A DNA stretch of 64,000 bases from Oceanicola sp. 502str15. Lineage in GTDB: Bacteria > Pseudomonadota > Alphaproteobacteria > Rhodobacterales > Rhodobacteraceae. Under the pieces are notes generated by a model that was not told where the DNA came from, searched no databases, and saw only the letters and a list, made by a program, of their open reading frames with translations. Position 1 is the first letter of the stretch, and the number at the start of each line of letters is the position of its first letter. This document shows positions 58,346-64,000 of this stretch, piece by piece. The position numbers were made by a program, and so were the translations under genes. The stretch covers positions 992,001 through 1,056,000 of the forward strand of contig NZ_WYDQ01000001.1 in assembly GCF_024105635.1 (NCBI RefSeq), read 5' to 3'.

Positions 58346-58749
58346 CAGCCGGTAACCTCGCAGGTCATGATGTCGATCTCCGCATAGGTTACGGGGTAGC
58401 GCTCGGTGGGCAGCCATTGGCGGATACGCAGGGCCGAGGCCTCGCCGGTGAGCGACAGGGTGTGGAGGTGGCCATCACCTGGCTGCCAGACCCAGGGGCC
58501 GGTGTGGGCGAGGCCACGGGCGGGCAGCGCCTCGCCGCCGTCCTGCGCCACCGTCCAGTCGCCGGTGCCGTTCGTGTCGGTGGACACCGGGGCGAGGGTG
58601 AACTGCTGGGCGCCGCCAAATGGGTCACAGGCGCCGGTCTCGTTGCAGCTTCGGTGCAGCTCGCAGGCCAGCGAGAGCTGCGCGCCCTCGGCGGCGAGGG
58701 CCGCAGGCTGGGTGAGCCCGGTGGCGAGAAGGATCAGCGCCAGCCTCAC
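58345..58749 (-). CDS. Small exported protein S4 with the C-x5-C-x5-C motif, inside the liv operon
   Basis: A 134-residue protein with a signal peptide (cut near A-L-A-A) and C29-x5-C35-x5-C41 just after it, plus a fourth Cys five residues from the C-terminus (M-T-C-E-V-T-G). The middle is strand-like with Trp and Gly. A GTG start overlaps the previous stop (GTGA). It is one of three neighbours with this cysteine plan. I do not recognise the family; the four cysteines would form two disulphides in the periplasm. Confidence 0.75.
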   Translation of the reverse strand: MRLALILLATGLTQPAALAAEGAQLSLACELHRSCNETGACDPFGGAQQFTLAPVSTDTNGTGDWTVAQDGGEALPARGLAHTGPWVWQPGDGHLHTLSLTGEASALRIRQWLPTERYPVTYAEIDIMTCEVTG

Positions 58750-59129
58750 GGGGCCACCTTGCAGGTGCCGTGGAAGTTCTGGCTCTGGATGCCCTCGACG
58801 GAGTTGTGCATCGAGTAGCGGGTGATGCCGCGTTTGAAGATCGAGACGAGGTGGATGGTGTCGTATTCCATGGCCGAGACGTAGGAAAAGCTGTCGCCCA
58901 GCGGGTCGCGGATTTGCCGGACGGGGATGACGCGGGCGGTGGCGGCGCCGCCGGTTTCCATCTCCCACTGGTCGGGGGCGGTGGCCTCGGCGCGGGGGCG
59001 GATGTGGAGCGTCAGGCCGGAGGGCTGGCAGGAGCGCTCTTCGACGCAGTAGCGGGTGAAGCTGCATTCGTAGCCAAGCGCCAGCGCGGGCGCGGGAAGG
59101 AGCAGGGCGGCGAGGAGGGCGAGGCGCAT
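58746..59129 (-). CDS. Small exported protein S3 with the C-x5-C-x5-C motif, inside the liv operon
   Basis: A 127-residue protein: signal peptide (A-P-A-L-A), then C22-S-F-T-R-Y-C28-V-E-E-R-S-C34, and a final Cys in H-G-T-C-K-V-A-P. The body resembles protein S2 near the C-terminus (S-x-H then F-x-x-G-x-C). Its ATG overlaps the S2 stop (TGATG). No transmembrane helix after the signal peptide. Function unknown. Confidence 0.75.
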   Translation of the reverse strand: MRLALLAALLLPAPALALGYECSFTRYCVEERSCQPSGLTLHIRPRAEATAPDQWEMETGGAATARVIPVRQIRDPLGDSFSYVSAMEYDTIHLVSIFKRGITRYSMHNSVEGIQSQNFHGTCKVAP

Positions 59130-59509
59130 CAGAGGGTTCCTTCGCAGGGGCCTTCGGAGAGGAAGCCGAAGGGGGTGCCGAAGAGCTGGCCGTGGACCGA
59201 GAGGATGAACTGGCGTTCGTCATGCAGGGTCAGCAGGGCAACTTCGCCGCGCTCGGGAGAGGTGAGGGTGAAGCTGCGCAGCCCGTCCCCGCTGGGCGGG
59301 CCTTCGGTGAAGCGCATTTCGGGCGCGGTGGCGAGTTTGGGAATGTCGGTGAGGGCGAAGGTGTTGCCTTCGCGGGTGAGGGTGAAGCGGCTTTCGGTCA
59401 TGCCGGTTTCGCAGCTTCCCTCGAGGGTGCAGCTCGTGGTGGGGGTGCAGGTGAGGGCGAGGGCCGGAGTGACGGGCAGGGCGAGGGCGAGGAGGAGCGC
59501 GCGGATCAC
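59129..59509 (-). CDS. Small exported protein S2 with the C-x5-C-x5-C motif, inside the liv operon
   Basis: A 126-residue protein with a signal peptide (M-I-R-A-L-L-L-A-L-A-L, cut near A-L-A), then C21-T-P-T-T-S-C27-T-L-E-G-S-C33 and a C-terminal G-P-C-E-G-T-L. The middle alternates as if beta-rich. A GTG start lies in the stop of S1 (GTGA). It is the first of the three paralogs and, like the others, has no recognised domain. Confidence 0.75.
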   Translation of the reverse strand: MIRALLLALALPVTPALALTCTPTTSCTLEGSCETGMTESRFTLTREGNTFALTDIPKLATAPEMRFTEGPPSGDGLRSFTLTSPERGEVALLTLHDERQFILSVHGQLFGTPFGFLSEGPCEGTL

Positions 59510-59889
59510 AGGCGGCTCTCCAGATAGGCCACGAGGCCCGCGCGGTCTTCGCAGTCGGCGGGTTCGAACAGGGTTTCCGCGCCATCGACCATGGGTTTGA
59601 CCATGATTTCGGTGCTGCCGTCGTCTCGCAGGTTGAGGGCGAGGAAGAGCTTTGCGGTGGAGGCCGTGGCGGAGAGGCGGAGGTTGTCGCCCCGCCGGGT
59701 GAGCTTGGCGTCGCGTTGCAGGGTTTCGTCGAGGGTGAACAGCGCGGGGCGGTCGTCGGAGGGCATGACCGAGACGGCGAGGCTGTGGGTTGCGGAGGTG
59801 CAGAGCCATTCCTGCGGGGGTTCGTCGGCCTGTGCAATGGTGGCAAAGGCGGCGATAAATGCCGCGATGACAAGGGGTTGTAGTAACAT
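59506..59889 (-). CDS. Small exported protein S1, inside the liv operon
   Basis: A 127-residue protein with a signal peptide ending A-Q-A-D. It has two cysteines (E-W-L-C and A-D-C-E) and lacks the C-x5-C-x5-C plan, so it is a different type from S2-S4. The ATG at 59889 is preferred to that at 59895 because GGAGG is six bases before it; the ribosome site overlaps the livF stop. Unknown function; a periplasmic partner of the transporter is possible. Confidence 0.7.
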   Translation of the reverse strand: MLLQPLVIAAFIAAFATIAQADEPPQEWLCTSATHSLAVSVMPSDDRPALFTLDETLQRDAKLTRRGDNLRLSATASTAKLFLALNLRDDGSTEIMVKPMVDGAETLFEPADCEDRAGLVAYLESRL

Positions 59890-59891
59890 CT

Positions 59892-60617
59892 TCATCCTCC
59901 CAGAAAGCTCTGGCGGACTTCCGGGTCGTTCAGAAGCTCCTGCCCGGTGCCGGTGTGGGCGTTGCGGCCCTGGACCAGCACATAGCCCTTGTCGGCGATT
60001 TCCAGCGCCTGCCGGGCGTTCTGCTCGACCATCAGCACCGGCAGGCCGGTGCGGGCGACCTCGATGATGCGGTCGAACAGCTCGTCCATCACGATGGGGG
60101 AGACGCCGGCGGTGGGCTCGTCGAGCATGAGCACCTTCGGCTGGGTCATCAGGGCGCGGCCCACGGCAACCTGCTGGCGCTGGCCGCCGGAAAGTTCGCC
60201 CGCGGGTTGGCGGCGCTTTTCCTTCAGGATCGGGAAGAGATCATAGACCTGCGCCATGGTGCCCGAGATGTCATCCTCGCGGATGAAGGCGCCCATCTCG
60301 AGGTTTTCCTCGACGGTCATGGAGGTGAAGATGTTGTTGGTCTGGGGCACGAAGCCCATGCCGGCGCGCACCCGGTCCTGTGGGGAGAGGGCGGTGATAT
60401 CCTGCCCGTTCAGCCGCACCGCACCCTTGTGGATGTTGAGCATGCCGAAGACGGCCTTCATGGCGGTGCTCTTGCCCGCGCCATTGGGTCCGACGATGAC
60501 GGCGATTTCGCCCGGGTCCACGGCGATGGTGCACGCATGCAGGATGTCGGGGCCAGCGCCGTAGCCGCCGGTCATGGCCTCGCCGATGAGGAAGGCGTTA
60601 GAGGTGTTGTCGAGCAT
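59892..60617 (-). CDS. livF: Branched-chain amino acid-type ABC transporter ATPase LivF
   Basis: A 241-residue ATPase with Walker A G-P-N-G-A-G-K-S-T, signature L-S-G-G-Q-R-Q-Q and Walker B L-M-L-D-E-P-T-A-G. It pairs with LivG to drive LivH/LivM. It is 34 bases after livG and is followed without a gap by the small exported proteins. Confidence 0.94.
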   Translation of the reverse strand: MLDNTSNAFLIGEAMTGGYGAGPDILHACTIAVDPGEIAVIVGPNGAGKSTAMKAVFGMLNIHKGAVRLNGQDITALSPQDRVRAGMGFVPQTNNIFTSMTVEENLEMGAFIREDDISGTMAQVYDLFPILKEKRRQPAGELSGGQRQQVAVGRALMTQPKVLMLDEPTAGVSPIVMDELFDRIIEVARTGLPVLMVEQNARQALEIADKGYVLVQGRNAHTGTGQELLNDPEVRQSFLGG

Positions 60618-60651
60618 CAGCGGGCTTTCGGTTGGCGGGGGGCGGGGCGGG

Positions 60652-61434
60652 TCATGCGGGGGCTGCCTTCTTGTGCTTCAGCCCGGTGCCGAGATAGGCC
60701 TCGATGACGTGCTCGTTGGCCTTGATCTCGGAGAGCGTGCCCTCGGCCAGCACCTTGCCCTCGGCCATGCAGATGACCGGATCGCAGAGGCGTTCGATGA
60801 AATCCATGTCGTGCTCGATGACGACGAAGGTGTAGCCGCGCTCCTTGTTGAGCCGGATGATCGCGTCGCCGATGGTGTTGAGGAGGGTTCGGTTGACCCC
60901 GGCGCCGACCTCGTCGAGGAAGACGATGCGGGCGTCGACCATCATGGTGCGGCCCAGTTCGAGCAGCTTTTTCTGCCCGCCGGAGACCTGGCCTGCCTTG
61001 TGGTCGGCGAGGTGGGAGATGGTGAGGAATTCCAGCACCTCGTCGGCCTTGGCGCGGAGCGCGCGCTCTTCGTCGGCGATGCGTTTGCGGCCGAACCATG
61101 TGTTCCAGAGCGCCTCGCCGGATTGGCCGCCGGGGACCATCATCAGGTTTTCGCGGCAGGTCATGGAGGAGAACTCGTGCGCGATCTGGAAGGTGCGCAG
61201 CAGGCCCTTGGCAAAGAGCGCGTGGGGCGGCAGGCCGGTGATGTCTTCGCCATCCATTGTGACGCGGCCTGAGGTGGGTTCAAGAACGCCTGCTACCACG
61301 TTGAAAAGGGTGGTCTTTCCGGCGCCGTTGGGGCCGATGAGGCCGGTGATGGAGCCGGGCTGGATGGCAAGCGTGGCGCCGTCGACGGCGTGGAAGCCGC
61401 CGAAGTGCTTGTGCAGGTTCTCGACCTGAATCAT
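60652..61434 (-). CDS. livG: Branched-chain amino acid-type ABC transporter ATPase LivG
   Basis: A 260-residue ATPase with Walker A G-P-N-G-A-G-K-T-T, signature V-S-G-G-Q-K-K-L and Walker B I-V-F-L-D-E-V-G-A-G. The Pro-Thr usually after D-E is Val-Gly here (D-E-V-G-A-G), as in some LivG relatives. The C-terminus carries the Liv-type H-V-I-E-A-Y-L-G. Confidence 0.94.
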   Translation of the reverse strand: MIQVENLHKHFGGFHAVDGATLAIQPGSITGLIGPNGAGKTTLFNVVAGVLEPTSGRVTMDGEDITGLPPHALFAKGLLRTFQIAHEFSSMTCRENLMMVPGGQSGEALWNTWFGRKRIADEERALRAKADEVLEFLTISHLADHKAGQVSGGQKKLLELGRTMMVDARIVFLDEVGAGVNRTLLNTIGDAIIRLNKERGYTFVVIEHDMDFIERLCDPVICMAEGKVLAEGTLSEIKANEHVIEAYLGTGLKHKKAAPA

Positions 61435-61451
61435 GTGATGTCCCCGAATGG

Positions 61452-61482
61452 GATGCGGCGGAGGGCTGGCCCCCGCCGCATC
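61452..61482 (-). terminator. Intra-operon hairpin between livK and livG
   Basis: A perfect 10-bp stem GATGCGGCGG (61452-61461) with CCGCCGCATC (61473-61482) and an 11-base loop, no T-run. Such stems after a binding-protein gene commonly keep its mRNA more abundant than the rest of the operon. Confidence 0.65.
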
Positions 61483-61498
61483 TGTCTTGTGGCCGCGA

Positions 61499-62695
61499 TC
61501 AGCGGTACTTGGCGGTCGCGATCTTGCCGTCTTCGAACAGGATCTCGCGGTAGTTGCCCGCGCTTTCGCCGGGGCCGATCAGCTCGACGGCGGAGGCGCC
61601 GACGTAGTCGATGTCGGTGCCTGCGGCGATCAGTTCGAGCGCCTTGGCCAGCTCGCCGGGGAAGATCTGCTCGCCGGGGGCGTTGGCGACGTCCATCACC
61701 TTGTCCTTGTAGACGTTGGGATCGTCGGAGTCGGCGGCGGCCATGGCCAGCATGATCAGCGCGGCGGCGTCATAGCTTTCGGGCGCGAAGGGGGAGGTGG
61801 GATCGAAGCCCGCGGCGGTGCCCAGCTCGGCGAACATGGCGTTGCCGGGGCTGTCGGTGCCGGGGTGCTGGCCGGTGGAGCCGTTGATCTCGGCGCCGAA
61901 GTTCTCCTCGAGCGCGGTGCCGATCATGCCATCGGGGAAGTGGAACTTGTCGAAGGCGCCGCTATCGAGCGCGGCGCGCACGATGCCCGAGCCGCCCTGG
62001 TCGACGTAGCCCGCGACCACCAGCAGATCGCCCCCGGCGGAGGCCAGCGAGGCGACCTCGGCGGAGTAGTCGGCCTTGCCGTCTTCATGGGCGGCCGAGA
62101 TGGTGACGGTGCCGCCGGCGGCCTCGTAGGCAGCCTGGAAGCTGTCGGCCAGACCCTTGCCGTAGTCGTTGTTGGTGTAGGTCAGCGCGACCGTCTTCAC
62201 ATCGTTGTCCATCAGCACCTGGGTCATCACCTCGCCCTGGCGGGCGTCGGAGGGGGCGGTGCGGAAGAAGAGGCCGTTGTCTTCGGTGGTCGACAGGCCC
62301 GGCGAGGTGGCGGAGGGGGAGATCATCACCATGCCGTTCGGGACGGCGACGTTGGTGAGGATCGCGCCGGTCACGCCGGAGCAGTCGGCGCCCATGATGC
62401 CCTTGATCCCGTCGGAGGTGATCAGTCGTTCGGCGGCGGCCGCGGCGGCGGCGCTGTCGACGCAGGTGCTGTCGGCCTCGACGGCGGTGACGGTGGCGCC
62501 GCCCATGAGCGCGCCGCTCTCGGTCACTTCGGCCATGGCCATCTTGGCGGCGTCACGCATGTGGGGCGTGAGGCTTTCGATCGGGCCGGTGAAGCCGAGG
62601 ATGATGCCGAGCTTCACTTCGGAGCTGTGGCTTTCGGCCAGCACGGGGCTGCTCAGGGCAGCGATGGCCGTGGTGGCGAGGATGAGTTTTTTCAT
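61499..62695 (-). CDS. livK: Branched-chain amino acid-type periplasmic binding protein LivK
   Basis: A 398-residue periplasmic-binding fold type I protein: signal peptide ending P-V-L-A, then K-L-G-I-I-L-G-F-T-G-P-I-E-S and a late S-Y-D-A-A-A-L-I-M-L-A-M. GGGAGA precedes the ATG. The ligand pocket cannot be read reliably; amino acids or short amides are typical. It is first in the operon and diverges from the sugar dehydrogenase-like gene. Confidence 0.93.
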   Translation of the reverse strand: MKKLILATTAIAALSSPVLAESHSSEVKLGIILGFTGPIESLTPHMRDAAKMAMAEVTESGALMGGATVTAVEADSTCVDSAAAAAAAERLITSDGIKGIMGADCSGVTGAILTNVAVPNGMVMISPSATSPGLSTTEDNGLFFRTAPSDARQGEVMTQVLMDNDVKTVALTYTNNDYGKGLADSFQAAYEAAGGTVTISAAHEDGKADYSAEVASLASAGGDLLVVAGYVDQGGSGIVRAALDSGAFDKFHFPDGMIGTALEENFGAEINGSTGQHPGTDSPGNAMFAELGTAAGFDPTSPFAPESYDAAALIMLAMAAADSDDPNVYKDKVMDVANAPGEQIFPGELAKALELIAAGTDIDYVGASAVELIGPGESAGNYREILFEDGKIATAKYR

Positions 62696-62847
62696 TGTTG
62701 GTCTCCCTGTTGGAACATTGTCCTGCCGGAGAGCCTAGACCGGGAATTTCGCTTTGGAAAGCGGGGCTGTGCGGGTTGCCTTGCGGAAAGTTGAATGGGC
62801 TGTGCGGGGGCGGGCGGTTAGGCTTGGGGTCAAAGAGGAGAATTGTG

Positions 62848-63933
62848 ATGTCTGGACGGATGGCAGGGCTGTTGATCGGGGTTTGGGCCCTTTTCGCAGG
62901 GGGCGCGGCTGCGGCGCAGGGCGTGGTGATCGAACGGGTGATGGCCGGGCTGGACGAGCCTTGGGGGCTGGCCTTCATGCCCGGTGGCGGGTTTCTGGTG
63001 ACCGAGCGCGGCGGAGATCTGACCGTGGTCATGAATGGCGAGGCGCAGAGGGTGCGCGGGGTGCCGGATGTCTATGATAGCGGGCAGGGCGGGCTGCTGG
63101 ACGTGATGGTGCCACGGGATTTTGCCCAGAGCCGCGAGGTCTTCGTGAGCTATTCGAAGACGCAGGGCGGCGGGGCCGGGACGGCGCTGGGGAAGGGGCG
63201 GCTGTCGGCGGATGGCACGGCGCTCGAGGGCTTCGAGGTGCTCTTCGAGATGGAGCCCGGATCGAGCGGCGGGCGGCATTTTGGCAGCCGGATCGTGGAG
63301 GGGTCGGACGGGTACATCTACCTGACGATCGGTGAGCGGGGCGACCGGCCGGCGGCGCAGGATCTGGGCCGGGAGAATGGCTCGGTGGTGCGGGTGGCGC
63401 GCGATGGCAGCGTGCCCTCGGACAACCCCTTTGTCGGGCAGGCGGGCGCACAGCCCGAAATCTGGAGCTACGGCCACCGCAACCCGCAGGGCGCGGCGCT
63501 GGACGGGCGCGGGCAGCTCTGGGTGGTGGAGCATGGCGCGCAGGGCGGCGACGAACTGAACCGCGTGGAGAAGGGCGCGAACTATGGCTGGCCGGTGATT
63601 TCCTACGGGCGGCACTACTCGGGGGCGAAGATCGGCGAGGGCGTGGAGAAGCCGGGGATGGTGCAGCCGGTGCATTATTGGGATCCGTCGATCGCGCCCT
63701 CGGGGCTGATGTTCTACTCGGGCAGGCTCTGGCCGGAGTGGGAGGGGCATGTGTTTGTGGGGAGCCTGAAGTTTGACATGATTTCAAGGCTTTCGGCGGA
63801 CGGGCGCGCCGAGTTGGCGCGCATCGAGGCGCCGGAGACGAGCCGGGTGCGCGATGTGCGCGAGGCGCCGGACGGGAGCATCTGGTTTTTGTCGGTGGGC
63901 GAGGGCGCGATTTTCCGGATGACGCCGGAGTAG
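62848..63933 (+). CDS. PQQ-dependent aldose dehydrogenase-like beta-propeller protein
   Basis: A 361-residue exported protein of the soluble glucose dehydrogenase/YliI family: signal peptide (G-A-A-A-A-Q), then L-D-E-P-W-G-L-A-F-M-P, G-G-R-H-F-G-S-R-I, Y-G-H-R-N-P-Q-G-A and E-H-G-A-Q-G-G-D-E-L-N, the core blades that bind PQQ and calcium and position the catalytic His. AAGAGGAG sets the start at 62848 (an in-frame GTG lies three bases upstream). The electron acceptor is unknown. Bases 63934-64000 show nothing further. Confidence 0.9.
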   Translation: MSGRMAGLLIGVWALFAGGAAAAQGVVIERVMAGLDEPWGLAFMPGGGFLVTERGGDLTVVMNGEAQRVRGVPDVYDSGQGGLLDVMVPRDFAQSREVFVSYSKTQGGGAGTALGKGRLSADGTALEGFEVLFEMEPGSSGGRHFGSRIVEGSDGYIYLTIGERGDRPAAQDLGRENGSVVRVARDGSVPSDNPFVGQAGAQPEIWSYGHRNPQGAALDGRGQLWVVEHGAQGGDELNRVEKGANYGWPVISYGRHYSGAKIGEGVEKPGMVQPVHYWDPSIAPSGLMFYSGRLWPEWEGHVFVGSLKFDMISRLSADGRAELARIEAPETSRVRDVREAPDGSIWFLSVGEGAIFRMTPE

Positions 63934-64000
63934 GTTGCGGCCGGGCCTTTTGGTTTGGAGAGGTGTTGAGGGCTTGCCGGTTGGGGCGGCCCCAGGATGC

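Overview
The window is chromosomal DNA of a GC-rich alphaproteobacterium, most likely a Rhodobacterales (Roseobacter-group) member. Support comes from a CtrA response regulator preceded by a SciP-type DUF1153 gene, a Usg gene, LpxI instead of LpxH in the lipid A cluster, an alphaproteobacterial GTTC-N7-GTTC SOS box, dispersed palindromic repeats of the kind common in alphaproteobacteria, and RTX/Hint proteins typical of marine Rhodobacteraceae. I see no phage, insertion sequence, integrase or CRISPR array.

Layout. 0.1-4 kb (minus strand): a Tat-exported family 5 solute-binding protein, an AraC-type regulator and miaA. 4-16.5 kb (plus strand): a tightly packed envelope cluster, pyrH-frr-uppS-cdsA-dxr-rseP-(small membrane protein)-bamA-skp-fabZ-lpxA-lpxI-lpxB, joining UMP and ribosome recycling to undecaprenyl, phospholipid and isoprenoid precursors, outer-membrane assembly and lipid A. 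lpxD is absent from its usual place between skp and fabZ. 16.5-19.5 kb: accessory small genes, including two tandem paralogous tiny proteins, a glycine-rich exported protein and a membrane-anchored LuxR-type regulator. 19.5-26.5 kb: mnmA, sciP-like, ctrA (with a CtrA-like box in its promoter), ligA, recG. 26.5-27 kb: a strong SOS box, a 36-residue one-helix protein and a structured transcribed tail ending in a good terminator. 27-38.5 kb: an IscU-like scaffold, hisI, gluQ, trmFO, an outer-membrane-like protein, a small membrane protein with its LysR-type regulator and a near-perfect operator palindrome, gyrA, usg, dsbB, a DedA/YqaA-like protein, a zinc metallopeptidase and tRNA-Leu(CAA).

38.5-52.6 kb is the most accessory-looking part: three consecutive large acidic calcium-repeat (RTX-type) proteins of 1425, 619 and 2057 residues. 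Each ends in a Hint (hedgehog/intein) module of about 192 residues starting at the same Cys-Phe-Thr-Pro-Gly motif. They share modules, and two of them share an upstream DNA element.

52.6-64 kb (mostly minus strand): a MobA-like nucleotidyltransferase, a dimethylglycine/sarcosine dehydrogenase-like flavoprotein, and a branched-chain-amino-acid-type ABC transporter operon (livK-livG-livF-...-livH-livM). Four small exported proteins lie between livF and livH, with overlapping or nearly abutting start and stop codons. Three of them share a Cys-x5-Cys-x5-Cys motif plus a Cys four to five residues from the C-terminus. I regard these embedded periplasmic proteins as the best candidate for an undescribed system. 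Next come the SOS-linked mini-protein and RNA, then the RTX-Hint triplet. The window ends with a PQQ-type sugar dehydrogenase-like gene on the plus strand.
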